NCBI GenBank assembly: GCA_003598055.1
Contig: QZKI01000040.1
Coordinates: 1-48,221, forward strand
Length of the DNA: 48,221 bases
Reading direction: 5' to 3'
From: Candidatus Abyssobacteria bacterium SURF_17
GTDB taxonomy: Bacteria > Abyssobacteria > SURF-5
Made by a program: the position numbers and the translations under genes. Positions 33,327 through 41,774 of the stretch are shown here, in pieces (position 1 is the stretch's first letter; every line of letters begins with the position of its first letter). A model generated the notes under the pieces. That model made no database searches. It saw only the letters and a list, made by a program, of their open reading frames with translations, and had not been told where the DNA came from.

Positions 33327-34202
33327 ATGCCTCCGTCCACTAATGGAAAGACCGCACGTGGTGCGAACTCGTTCGCATTAGCGTCAGCCGCTATTGCGCT
33401 TGTGTTGTGCATTCACATCGGCTGTGCCACATACACGCTCCAACTACCCCCGCCGGAGGGCCACCCGGTGGAACTCGATACGCTGGAAGATGCCGCGGCG
33501 CTCCTATCTTCGAGATACGGCAAGATGCGCTCCCTAAAGGCATCGGGCGAGATGCACACGAGGTTTCCAAACGAGGAGCACTGGAGGCAAACCTCCTTCG
33601 CCCTCATCGCGGAAAAACCGGCACGAGTGAGAATGCGGGTGTACCGACCGCTTGTGCCGACATTGTTCGACTTCTCTTCCGACGGACGCTCATGCTGGCT
33701 GTTCATACCAGCAGACAAGACCGCCTACCATAACGAAGGCTGCGAGAGCCTGTCCGTCGGCGGAAACTATGTAATACCCTCCACCGAGACAATAGTTTCG
33801 GCGCTGTTCGTTGTGCCCCAGCCAGAAGAGTTGGCGTCGGGCCATACCATTCTTACTCAGGAGCCTGATTTTGTAAGGCTGGAGTGGCGGGAAGAAACAG
33901 GCGTGCGGAAGCAGATATGGGTCCGCGCATCCACGGGGCTTGTGGCCCGGCAAGTATTCACGGGTCCGGAGGATACTCAGCTCGCCGATATCACGTACAC
34001 GGAATACACTTCGGTTGATGGAACAGCGGTTCCCGTCGCTCTGGAGGTCAGCCTTCCATCCATTGGGGCGGCACTCACACTACGGATTCAGAAGGTCGAG
34101 GTCAACACAACGGTTTCTCCCGAAGCTTTTTCGTTTTTTCCGCCCAGCGGCACGAGAATTCTTGAATCCACAAGCTCTGCTGAAAGCTTCCATGCTGAAT
34201 AG
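33327..34202 (+). CDS. Predicted lipoprotein, LolA/DUF4292-like
   Basis: 291 residues. A basic N-terminus, hydrophobic segment and Cys at about residue 27 (HIGC) suggest a lipoprotein signal, but -3 is His, so the lipobox is imperfect. The body resembles the DUF4292/LolA-like beta-barrel-half fold: RYGKMRSLKASGEMHTRF near the start, then RVRMRVYRPLVPTLFDFSSDG. Such proteins sit in the outer-membrane or periplasmic face and may carry lipoproteins or glycans. The ATG at 33327 has GGAG 4 bases upstream; an in-frame ATG at 33252 lies inside galK and was not chosen. It is the last gene of the long cluster. Confidence 0.75.
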   Translation: MPPSTNGKTARGANSFALASAAIALVLCIHIGCATYTLQLPPPEGHPVELDTLEDAAALLSSRYGKMRSLKASGEMHTRFPNEEHWRQTSFALIAEKPARVRMRVYRPLVPTLFDFSSDGRSCWLFIPADKTAYHNEGCESLSVGGNYVIPSTETIVSALFVVPQPEELASGHTILTQEPDFVRLEWREETGVRKQIWVRASTGLVARQVFTGPEDTQLADITYTEYTSVDGTAVPVALEVSLPSIGAALTLRIQKVEVNTTVSPEAFSFFPPSGTRILESTSSAESFHAE

Positions 34203-34311
34203 GGCAGAACGGCGGTCGAGGCCGTCGAGTGTCGCGTTACTCACACTGAGTCATCGTTAACTGCGTGGAGTGTGCCAGCGCATGCGATGGGTCTGCGAAG
34301 TTGCAGCGAGC

Positions 34312-34344
34312 GATGTAGGGTCGTTCGCGAACGACCCCTACATC
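34312..34344. repeat. Near-perfect palindrome GATGTAGGG/ACCCCTACATC
   Basis: GATGTAGGGTCGTTCGC (left arm) and GCGAACGACCCCTACATC (right arm) form a nearly perfect hairpin with one extra C. It is a member of the GTAGGGG/CCCCTAC family and lies 110 bases after the lipoprotein stop, where it could end the transcript although no T tract follows. The remainder of 34203-34640 holds only a possible promoter. Confidence 0.75.
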
Positions 34345-34449
34345 AAGAGAACGGACTCGCTGTAGATCAGACCGCTCTATAAATGCACGTCTGCACCGAT
34401 GGCATGAAAATCAAACATCCCCTCGTTTAGGTCACAGGTGCGCGTGCAA

Positions 34450-34478
34450 TTGCGGAGAGACGAGTTTTGTTATATTAT
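34450..34478 (+). promoter_or_regulatory. Possible promoter for the second Gfo/Idh gene
   Basis: TTGCGG (34450-34455), a 17-base spacer and TATTAT (34473-34478). The spacing is ideal; the -35 box has two mismatches and the -10 box one. It is 160 bases before the ATG at 34640. Confidence 0.4.
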
Positions 34479-34639
34479 GGAAGGAAAGAAACGCTGTTCT
34501 CCCGCGTTCCGTTGAGGTGAAACCGTATGAAACAGCTTCGGCTATATGTTTCGACCGCATCATTCCATGCAGTCTGCGGTGATTCTGCATCAGGGAAGGC
34601 GTGTCTACCCCTCCCGAGGACATGCGGCAGGAGGGTGAC

Positions 34640-35797
34640 ATGAGAAAGATAAGAGCAGGCGTCATAGGTACAGGCTTTGTGGGGCCCGCGCACATCGAGG
34701 CCGTCCGCCGCAGTGGCATCGGCGAGGTGATAGCGATTGCCGGTTCATCCGAGAAGGTGGCCAAGGCCAAGGCATCAGAGTTGGGCATTGATCGCGCGTA
34801 TGGCAATTATATGGACCTCATCAAGGACTCCGATGTTCAAGTAGTGCACAATTGCACGCCGAATAATCTGCACCTCCCCATAAATCGCGCGGCCATGGCG
34901 GCAGGCAAGCACATCGTTTCCGAGAAGCCGCTTGCCTTGGATTCGCGTGAGGCCAGGCTGCTCTTGAACGCGGCCCAGCGCAGCGGTGTGGTGCACGCGG
35001 TGATGTTCAATTACCGCCACTATCCGCTGGTGGCACATCTGCGGGCAGTGGTACAGGCGGGTGAGCTCGGGAAGATATTCGCGATTCACGGGAGCTATCT
35101 TCAGGATTGGCTTCTCTATGAAAGCGACTACAACTGGCGTGTAGACCCGGCGCTCGGCGGGCCAACGCGTGCGGTCGCCGACATCGGTTCGCACTGGTGT
35201 GACCTCGTGCAATTCATAACCGGGTTGAAGATCACCGAAGTGACCGCTGACCTGCAGACCGTGCTTCCGACTCGCCAGAAGAGTGTCACTACGGTAGGGT
35301 CTTTTGGCCGTCTGACCACACCGCGACAGGTCGAGGTTCGCGTGACTACCGAGGATTATGCCTCGATGCTCTTCCGATTCCAGCACGATGCACGGGGGGC
35401 CTTGACGATATCGCAGGTGAGCGCGGGGCGCAAGAATCGACTCTTCTTCCAGATTGACGGTTCGGCGAAGTCAGCCGCGTGGGACCAGGAGCAGCCGGAA
35501 ACGCTTTGGTTCGGTTTCCGTGACAGGCCGAACGAGACCATGGTCAAGGAGCCGGCTATTCTGAAGCGAGAAGCACGGCAATACGCACACTATCCGGGTG
35601 GACATGGTGAAGCATGGGCGGACGGAGTGAAGAACTTTATGTGTGACGTTTACCGGTATATCTCGCAGGGGAAGAAGCCGGGCCGCGACCCAGCCCCATT
35701 CGCCACGTTCGAAGATGGTTATCGCTCGAGCGTGTTACTTGATAAAATACTGACGAGCAGCCGTCAAAGACGATGGGTCAAGGTCAACGTCAAGTAG
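34640..35797 (+). CDS. Second Gfo/Idh/MocA-family oxidoreductase
   Basis: 385 residues. The Rossmann fold begins IRAGVIGTGFVGPAHIEA (about 3-20), with the family Lys in HIVSEKPLALD and DIGSHWCDLVQFITG in the substrate half. It is related to the enzyme at 30924-32009 but with a different active-site stretch (GSHWCD against NCHHFD), so the substrate differs. The start is set by GGAGGG about 5 bases before the ATG at 34640. The next gene is a sugar epimerase-like TIM barrel, a common pairing in catabolism of inositol or unusual sugars. Confidence 0.9.
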   Translation: MRKIRAGVIGTGFVGPAHIEAVRRSGIGEVIAIAGSSEKVAKAKASELGIDRAYGNYMDLIKDSDVQVVHNCTPNNLHLPINRAAMAAGKHIVSEKPLALDSREARLLLNAAQRSGVVHAVMFNYRHYPLVAHLRAVVQAGELGKIFAIHGSYLQDWLLYESDYNWRVDPALGGPTRAVADIGSHWCDLVQFITGLKITEVTADLQTVLPTRQKSVTTVGSFGRLTTPRQVEVRVTTEDYASMLFRFQHDARGALTISQVSAGRKNRLFFQIDGSAKSAAWDQEQPETLWFGFRDRPNETMVKEPAILKREARQYAHYPGGHGEAWADGVKNFMCDVYRYISQGKKPGRDPAPFATFEDGYRSSVLLDKILTSSRQRRWVKVNVK

Positions 35798-35958
35798 TGT
35801 GGCGAGGGAATGAATGCCGATGATTCCGTTTTGAATTGTGTATCAGCCACAATAAGAAACCCGAAATTCGGAATCTGGCTGACGCTGCTATTGTGAGTGC
35901 TTGACGAAGACCGAGGCTCATGCGGCGTGATGCAGCAAAGGTCGGGAAAGGAGGTCAC

Positions 35959-36927
35959 ATGAAGGTCGGTGTCTTTACCCCGCTGTTCTTCAGTCTTTCG
36001 GTTGATGAGATACTTGACAAACTCGCGGAACTCGGCGTGGAGATGGTGGAAATCGGCACGGGCAACTATCCGGGCAACGCCCATTGCGATATTGACGAAC
36101 TGCTCGCGAACGAGAGGGTGCTTCGGGAGTATCACGACAAGTTTGCCGACCGTAAAATTCAGATTAGCGGCTTGAGCTGCCAGGGGAATCCGCTCCATCC
36201 CGATGCCGAATTTGCGAAGAGCAACCATGTGACCTGGCGAAAGACGGTCCAGCTTGCCGAAAAGCTCGGCGTCGAGGTGGTGACCTTCTTCTCCGGCTGC
36301 CCGGGCGACTCCGAGGGTTCGAAGTATCCGAATTGGGTGGTATGCCCCTGGCCGCAGGACTTTCTCGACATCCTCGAATGGCAATGGAACGAGAAGGTGA
36401 TTCCCTACTGGAAAGAAGAAGCAAAGTTCGCGAAATCGCATCACATAGAGAAAATCGCCCTCGAGATGCATCCGGGCATGGTGGTCTACAATCCGGAAAC
36501 GCTGCTGAAGCTGCGAGCGGCCGCCGGTGACACCATCGGCGCGAATTTCGACCCGAGCCATCTGTTCTGGCAGGGGATTGACCCGGTCGCCGCCATTCGC
36601 AAGCTTGCCGGAGTGATTTATCATGTCCACGCGAAGGACACCTATATCGACCCAATCAATTGCTCCGTGAACGGAGTGCTCGACACCAAACATTACGGCT
36701 CCGTCACGCAACGCTCGTGGAACTTCCGCACCGTCGGCTACGGGCACGATTACAAGACATGGAAGGATATCGTGAGCGCGCTCCGGGGCATCGGCTATGA
36801 TTACGTGCTCAGCATCGAGCATGAGGACATCATTGCCTCGCCCGACGAAGGCTTGAAGAAGGCGATTAAGTTCCTGCGCGAGGTTGTCTTCACCGAAGAG
36901 CCGCCCGGCGGCATGTGGTGGGCGTGA
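35959..36927 (+). CDS. TIM-barrel sugar phosphate isomerase/epimerase
   Basis: 322 residues, xylose-isomerase-like TIM barrel (AP endonuclease 2 superfamily). The start MKVGVFTPLFFSLSVDEILD is typical. Metal-ligand candidates are the Glu in ALEMHPGM, the Asp-His pair in NFDPSHLFWQ, the His in YHVHAKDTY and the Glu in LSIEHED. The substrate is unknown. GGAGGT precedes the ATG at 35959. The gene follows the Gfo/Idh enzyme by 161 bases, with no promoter I could see between. Confidence 0.88.
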   Translation: MKVGVFTPLFFSLSVDEILDKLAELGVEMVEIGTGNYPGNAHCDIDELLANERVLREYHDKFADRKIQISGLSCQGNPLHPDAEFAKSNHVTWRKTVQLAEKLGVEVVTFFSGCPGDSEGSKYPNWVVCPWPQDFLDILEWQWNEKVIPYWKEEAKFAKSHHIEKIALEMHPGMVVYNPETLLKLRAAAGDTIGANFDPSHLFWQGIDPVAAIRKLAGVIYHVHAKDTYIDPINCSVNGVLDTKHYGSVTQRSWNFRTVGYGHDYKTWKDIVSALRGIGYDYVLSIEHEDIIASPDEGLKKAIKFLREVVFTEEPPGGMWWA

Positions 36928-36965
36928 ACCCACCCACTGCAGAGCGGCTACGAGATCCAGATACC

Positions 36966-37610
36966 ATGAAGCGGACGGTGAGCGGCGACACATTCTTCGA
37001 GCAGGGTGACAAGATAGACGATATCTACTGGGAAGAGCTGCGGACCATTGACCCGGCGGATGTGTGCAGGCGCAGTCTGGCCGGATATCGAGAGCAGGAA
37101 AAGGCGTATGAGCTGAAAGTGCTGAACGATGACCTGCTGATTTTTCCCGAGCGGAAACGCATCGAGCGAATCAGCCGGCCTGCAACCGAAAACGATGCTC
37201 CCCCGGGTTTCAATGCAGTGCTTGTGTCGGTTCATTATCTGCTCCGCGCGCGCGAGGCGCCAATTGCACGCGAGTACGTCGCCGAAAGCCAGCTCACTGA
37301 CGGAAGCTTCTTTTTCAAGGGACCGCATGCGCTGCCGAGTTGGAAGATTGAGCAACGGTTCGGACAGGACGGGGCCGGCTTCATCGAGAAGGGGAAGCTG
37401 ATCGGCGGCATTCCTGTTGATTTCGGGGACGTTGCGCTTGAGTTTCTGGTTTTGCCGCGCATCCAGATAGCGTACGTATTGTGGGTGGGCGACGAGGAGT
37501 TCCCGCCGCGCTCGCGGATACTCTTTGATGCTTCGGCTGATAAACATTTCGCCCTCGACGTGGTCTGGGCGATGTGCAATCTGGTGACGAATAAGCTGCT
37601 TGCGGTTTAG
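36966..37610 (+). CDS. DUF3786-type protein
   Basis: 214 residues from the ATG at 36966. The C-terminal half has GGIPVDFGDVALEF followed by VLPRIQIAYVLWVGDEEFPPRSRILFD, the conserved stretch of DUF3786 (only parts are quoted). The family is known from anaerobes, and no function is established. A GTG at 36915 also opens the frame and would overlap the epimerase gene by 13 bases; the start is uncertain and neither site has a strong ribosome site. Confidence 0.75.
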   Translation: MKRTVSGDTFFEQGDKIDDIYWEELRTIDPADVCRRSLAGYREQEKAYELKVLNDDLLIFPERKRIERISRPATENDAPPGFNAVLVSVHYLLRAREAPIAREYVAESQLTDGSFFFKGPHALPSWKIEQRFGQDGAGFIEKGKLIGGIPVDFGDVALEFLVLPRIQIAYVLWVGDEEFPPRSRILFDASADKHFALDVVWAMCNLVTNKLLAV

Positions 37611-37658
37611 GCATGTGATTTCATATGCCCGAGCGCGTATGTTTTTGTTGCTTCCGGA

Positions 37659-37680
37659 GGGGCGCACGGCCGTGCGCCCC
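37659..37680. repeat. Perfect 22-bp palindrome GGGGCGCACGG/CCGTGCGCCCC
   Basis: The two 11-base arms abut with no loop. It lies 49 bases after the DUF3786 stop. Two related inverted repeats follow: GGGCGACTC/GAGTCGCCC (37720-37740) and the 16-bp palindrome GCGCAGCATGCTGCGC (37857-37872). No T tract makes it a plain terminator. Confidence 0.85.
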
Positions 37681-37719
37681 AACAATGACGACTACGGCTA
37701 CTGAACCTTGCCTTGTATA

Positions 37720-37740
37720 GGGCGACTCACCGAGTCGCCC
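37720..37740. repeat. GGGCGACTC-ACC-GAGTCGCCC hairpin
   Basis: A 9-bp perfect stem with a 3-base loop, of the same intergenic family. The interior words differ from the neighbours, so only the GC-rich outer parts are shared. Confidence 0.75.
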
Positions 37741-37856
37741 CCACATAAGAGTTGGTGGAAATGCACCATCGAATGTGGTCGTTTCGGGACCAGTGCTTTA
37801 TCGATATGAAAGTTGTGGATTGGAGTACATTCCCAATGTGGAATTTGGGTGCAAGA

Positions 37857-37872
37857 GCGCAGCATGCTGCGC
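37857..37872. repeat. Perfect 16-bp palindrome GCGCAGCATGCTGCGC
   Basis: A perfect palindrome followed by CCCTACAA, as in other members of the family. It lies 66 bases before aroE. The gap 37611-37937 holds these three elements and no gene. Confidence 0.8.
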
Positions 37873-37937
37873 CCCTACAAGAACGAATCAGCGTCCAGGA
37901 ACAGAGTTGACAGGGCATTAAGAGCGCAAGAGAGCAG

Positions 37938-38810
37938 ATGACGCAATCCAAGAAAATCGATGCAAGAACTCAAGTGTGCGCCGTCATTGGGAATCCTGTG
38001 GAGCACTCACTTTCGCCCGCAATTCACAATGCCGCCTTCGAGGCGCTCGATTTGAATTATGTGTACACTGCATTCAAGGTCGAGGATTTGGCGGCGGCCA
38101 TGTCGGGGTTTCGCGCACTGGGAAACTTTCGGGGTTTCAGCGTCACCATCCCGCACAAGGTGGCAATCATGCAATACCTCGATGAAGTCGATGAGGTCAC
38201 ACGCAACATCGGCTCCGCCAATACAGTCGTGAAAGAAGACGGAATCCTCAAGGGAACGAGCAGTGACGGGCCGGGCGCATTGAAGGCGCTGACGGATTAC
38301 GGCGTGGAAGTTGCGGGGCGACAGGCGCTGATACTCGGCTCCGGCGGTGCGGCGCGCGCCATCGCGTTCACGCTCGCAACGTCGGCGAAACCACCTGACA
38401 TCACAATCCTCGGCGTCGTGCCCGATGAACTCGAACGACTCGTGCACGAGTTGCGGGATAAGACACCTGCATGCGTAGACGGCGCGCCCTTCGACACCCG
38501 CTCTCTGAAGGCAAAGGTCGAACGGGCCGACATCATCATTCATTGCACGCCCGTCGGGATGCATCCCAAGATTGAAGAAACGCTTATCACTCGAGAGCTT
38601 TTGCGGGGTGGCCAAGCGGTCTTCGACATCGTTTATAACCCGCGCCTTACGCGCTTGCTCAGAGAGGCAGAGTCCGCAGGGTGCGCGACGATTCCGGGCG
38701 TGGAAATGTTCGTAAATCAGGCCGTTGTCCAGTTTGAGTTGTGGACGGGCCAGCGCGCGCCCGTCAGTGTTATGCGCAAGGTCGTGGAAGAAAGCTTTGG
38801 CCGCACATAG
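37938..38810 (+). CDS. aroE: Shikimate dehydrogenase
   Basis: 290 residues, NADP-dependent reduction of 3-dehydroshikimate. Motifs: VIGNPVEHSLSPAIHNAAF (about 15-33), FSVTIPHKV (catalytic Lys), NTVVKEDG, SSDGPGA (catalytic Asp, in place of the usual NTDG-x-G) and GSGGAARAIAF (NADP loop). It is slightly longer than the usual 270-280. aroK follows after a 567-base hairpin-rich gap. Confidence 0.94.
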   Translation: MTQSKKIDARTQVCAVIGNPVEHSLSPAIHNAAFEALDLNYVYTAFKVEDLAAAMSGFRALGNFRGFSVTIPHKVAIMQYLDEVDEVTRNIGSANTVVKEDGILKGTSSDGPGALKALTDYGVEVAGRQALILGSGGAARAIAFTLATSAKPPDITILGVVPDELERLVHELRDKTPACVDGAPFDTRSLKAKVERADIIIHCTPVGMHPKIEETLITRELLRGGQAVFDIVYNPRLTRLLREAESAGCATIPGVEMFVNQAVVQFELWTGQRAPVSVMRKVVEESFGRT

Positions 38811-39377
38811 CATCATAATTTCTTGCCACGGTTTGAGGTTTTACGAGAAGAGATAGAGAATCTGTACCGCAATGTATGTTCCATTGTATTTGTAGGGGCA
38901 ACCCCCCGCGCGGTTGCCCTTCAATTGGGCAGGCACGAAGGCCTGCCCCTGCAATTCTTTCGGTTGCTGAATTGCAGGACAGTTTCACAGCCCAGCATAG
39001 CCGCAACCAAAGACCGTCATTGCGAGGAGCGCAGGGTCGCAGACCCGCGCGACGAAGCAATCCCTCCATCATACGGAGATTGCTTCGCTTTGCTCGCAAT
39101 GACTGCGAGTTGGAGATCACGACAGAAATTCAGCATTTCGATCGTTGGTAGTACAGCCCAGCATAGCCGCAACCAAACAGGACATTGGGCGCAATGAATT
39201 GCGCCCCTACAGCGACCGTAGGGGCACCCCTATGTGGGCGTCCGCACGGCCACGTGGGGCTGCGCCCTTACAGGAAACGCCGATCTTTCTGGCTGTAGGG
39301 GACAGCGCCGTGCCCCTACATTGCACCCTGGATCGTGGGACAGATTCGCTGTTCCTATTTCGCCTCGGGGGATGTTC
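38811..39377. repeat. Array of GTAGGGGC-family hairpins and other repeats between aroE and aroK
   Basis: Holds at least five inverted repeats: TGTAGGGGCAAC/GTTGCCC (38891 on), GGGCAGGC/GCCTGCCC (38927-38952), GGGCGCAA/TTGCGCCC ending CCCTACA (about 39185-39210), further GC-rich arms to 39280, and GTAGGGGAC/GTGCCCCTAC (about 39293-39320). The CATTGCGAG element (39016-39103) lies among them. The short direct phrase CAGCATAGCCGCAACCAAA occurs at about 38994 and 39159. No gene. Confidence 0.75.
39016..39103. repeat. GTCATTGCGAG...CTCGCAATGAC inverted repeat
   Basis: GTCATTGCGAG at the left end and CTCGCAATGAC at the right end are perfect inverted ends about 88 bases apart. Inside, GACGAAGCAATC pairs with GATTGCTTCG. 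An extra small hairpin, GGGTC-GCA-GACCC, sits in the left arm. This resembles a widespread bacterial intergenic repeat, possibly a non-autonomous mobile unit; a transposase is not present here. Confidence 0.7.
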
Positions 39378-39908
39378 ATGAATATTGTTCTGATAGGATA
39401 TCGTGGAACGGGCAAGACCACTATTGCCAGAAAACTTGGCGAACGGTTGGCGATGCAGGTGGTCAGCATGGATGAGGAAATCGTGAAACGCGCGGGCAAG
39501 CCGATCCCTGAAATCGTGAAACAGAGCGGGTGGAATCATTTCCGCGACTTGGAATCAGATGTTGCCGGCGATTTCGCGCATCGGGACGGCTTGATAATAG
39601 ATGCGGGCGGAGGAATTGTCGTCAGGCCGGAGAACATCGAGAGTTTGAAGACAAACGGCCTGATATTCTGGCTGGTGGCGGATGAGGAAACCATCATCAG
39701 TCGCATCATGTATGACCGCCAGCGGCCCTCGCTGAGCGGAACGAAATCGTTCGTCGATGAGGTTTCCGAAATCCTCGCAGAGCGCACTCCGAAGTACCGG
39801 GCGGCAGCCGACCACATCATTGACACTGCCAAAAACAGCGTGGATGAGGCCGTCGAGGCCATCATTCAGATTGTTTCGCAGGACACGGCAAAGCCCGACC
39901 GGTCATAG
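39378..39908 (+). CDS. aroK: Shikimate kinase
   Basis: 176 residues, ATP-dependent phosphorylation of shikimate. Walker A is GYRGTGKTT (about 7-15), followed by SMDEEIVKRAG (shikimate Asp), FRDLE, DAGGGIVV and YDRQRPSLSG (Arg of the lid). The ATG at 39378 has GGGGG 7 bases upstream; an in-frame ATG at 39372 is too close to it. The protein ends normally, and the frame open upstream to 39234 is repeat sequence. Confidence 0.93.
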   Translation: MNIVLIGYRGTGKTTIARKLGERLAMQVVSMDEEIVKRAGKPIPEIVKQSGWNHFRDLESDVAGDFAHRDGLIIDAGGGIVVRPENIESLKTNGLIFWLVADEETIISRIMYDRQRPSLSGTKSFVDEVSEILAERTPKYRAAADHIIDTAKNSVDEAVEAIIQIVSQDTAKPDRS

Positions 39909-39938
39909 AGACGACGAACACCGTCCTGCGAAAATTGC

Positions 39939-41753
39939 TTACCTGCCGGACTGCCACAACTGGCGCATCACGTGGGCGGCGAGCTTCGGCTGGCGGTCGC
40001 GCGTGAATAAGCCCTTCCGATTCAGAACTGTGCGTGTGTAGGTTTGCGGCGTCTTGAAGTCCGCGAAATTCCATATGTGCTCGCCGACGGTGAAGTCCTT
40101 CGAGCGAATCACGTCGATGTAGCTCTTGAGCAGCGCCGCCTGATACTCCTCGGTGAATATTTCCGGCGGGTCTGAATGCAGGCCGGCCATGGAATCGGCG
40201 CCGAACTCGGAAACGAGAATCGGCTTCTTGTGTTGTGCGTGAATGGCGTCCAACTCCTCACTGAGCTTCCGCGCCGCGACATCAAGCTGGCCCGGGTCAA
40301 AGTACCATCCGTAGTAGCGATTGATGGAGATCACGTCCACGACCTCGAACGTGTAATCGGTCGGCACGTGCATCGCGGCGAGAGTGACCGGTCGCGAGGG
40401 GTCGAGCGCCTTTGCATGTGCGCGCAGTTTGCCGAAGAAATCTCGGGCGCTCTCGGTGAATGTATCCGGCTCGTTTGCGATGCTCCACATGATGACTGAC
40501 GGGTGATTTCCGTCGCGCTCGATAAGCTCGGTGAGGAGGTTCTGGCATTTGTGCAGAATTTCGTCGGTATACATCTTGTAATCCAGCCCGACGGTCGGCA
40601 TTTCGTCTATTACAAGGAATCCCATCCGGTCTGCGAGCATGAGGTATTCCTCTGCATATGGATAGTGAGAAGTTCTGAAGGAATTCGCTCCAAGCCATTT
40701 CATCAACGAAAAATCTTTGACGAGAACAGCCTCTGAAAGTCCCCGCCCGAGAATCGGGAAATCCTCGTGCTTGCACGCACCCTGAAGATATATCGGCTTC
40801 CCGTTCAACAGCATCTGGTTTTCCGTCACCTCGACCGTACGAATGCCGAACTCGGTGTGATACTCATCAATGGGCTTTGTGTTTTTCAGCAGCGTCACGG
40901 TCGCGTGGTAAAGATGCGGGCTGTCGGGATGCCATAGCGCAGGTTTGGGAATGCCGATTTCAACCTGAGCATGGCCATCCCCTATTCGTGCCTCAGCCTT
41001 CACGCTCTTGTTGCCGCGTGTTACTGTCACTTCAACGAAAGTCGCACTTCCAACGGTAGAGATGTCGAAGACTACGGCTGCACGCGTCCGCTTTACATCG
41101 TTGCGTATGCGCACGTTCTGGATTCGGTCCTTCGGAATCGAGCATAATTTGACCGGCCTGTGAATGCCCCCGTAGGGCAAAAAGTCGAATGGAACCTGCG
41201 GGTACTGCTTTCTCGTCTCAAGCAGAAAGGGAAGCATTTGTATCTCGGGCAAGATTGAGGAGAAGTTCGAGATTGCTTCGGCGAGGAAGCTCGACCCCGC
41301 GCCTTCATTTGATTGGTCTGTCCCGCCCGGCGGGATCGTCTTTGGGCCGAGCCGGTTGTCTATCTTCACCGTGAGGCGATGCTTGCGGCCGGGTTTGGCA
41401 TGTCGAGATATGTCAAACTCGAAGGGGAGCGAGCCGCCCTCGTGTCCGCCCAGAAGCTCGCTATCAAGCCAGACGGTTGCGGAGTGGCCGGCCCCTTCAA
41501 ACCTCAGGGTCAGGGTGCGCGCCCGCCATTGTGCCGGGACGTAGAAATCTGTCTGATACCATCCTGTCCCCATGAAGAACATCGTATCCTGATACTGCTC
41601 GTTCCAACTGCCGGGCACGCCGATAGGCCGGCTCGAAGGAAGGCCTTGCCACCAGCGGTGTCTCTCACCATCTCCTTCAAGGTCAAGAGAGAACTGCCAA
41701 ATGCCGGACAGGCTCAATACGTCTCTGTGCGAATTCGCTTGCGGATAGAGCAT
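39939..41753 (-). CDS. uidA: Beta-glucuronidase (GH2), uidA-like
   Basis: 604 residues, closely following the plan of E. coli GusA: sugar-binding domain (1-205), immunoglobulin-like domain (205-310) and TIM barrel (310-604). The catalytic acid/base is E428 in NEPD and the nucleophile E516 in SEFG. The glucuronate-specific N-x-K pair is N578 and K580 in LNRKG, which favours glucuronidase over galactosidase. GLHSDP and EEYQ are also GusA-like. An insertion of about 30 residues near 145-185 replaces the E. coli ITDENGKK loop, and the active-site loop 1 after PTVGLDY is very short. AGGAGG lies 7 bases before the ATG at 41753. The upstream gene ends 21 bases away, so they are probably one transcript. 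No signal peptide, so cytoplasmic. Confidence 0.92.
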   Translation of the reverse strand: MLYPQANSHRDVLSLSGIWQFSLDLEGDGERHRWWQGLPSSRPIGVPGSWNEQYQDTMFFMGTGWYQTDFYVPAQWRARTLTLRFEGAGHSATVWLDSELLGGHEGGSLPFEFDISRHAKPGRKHRLTVKIDNRLGPKTIPPGGTDQSNEGAGSSFLAEAISNFSSILPEIQMLPFLLETRKQYPQVPFDFLPYGGIHRPVKLCSIPKDRIQNVRIRNDVKRTRAAVVFDISTVGSATFVEVTVTRGNKSVKAEARIGDGHAQVEIGIPKPALWHPDSPHLYHATVTLLKNTKPIDEYHTEFGIRTVEVTENQMLLNGKPIYLQGACKHEDFPILGRGLSEAVLVKDFSLMKWLGANSFRTSHYPYAEEYLMLADRMGFLVIDEMPTVGLDYKMYTDEILHKCQNLLTELIERDGNHPSVIMWSIANEPDTFTESARDFFGKLRAHAKALDPSRPVTLAAMHVPTDYTFEVVDVISINRYYGWYFDPGQLDVAARKLSEELDAIHAQHKKPILVSEFGADSMAGLHSDPPEIFTEEYQAALLKSYIDVIRSKDFTVGEHIWNFADFKTPQTYTRTVLNRKGLFTRDRQPKLAAHVMRQLWQSGR

Positions 41754-41774
41754 GAACTGCCTCCTGATTTCTTC

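Noticed and set aside
35764..36993. A 409-residue minus-strand frame
   Set aside because: It is antisense to the TIM-barrel epimerase gene, whose motifs and ribosome site are clear.
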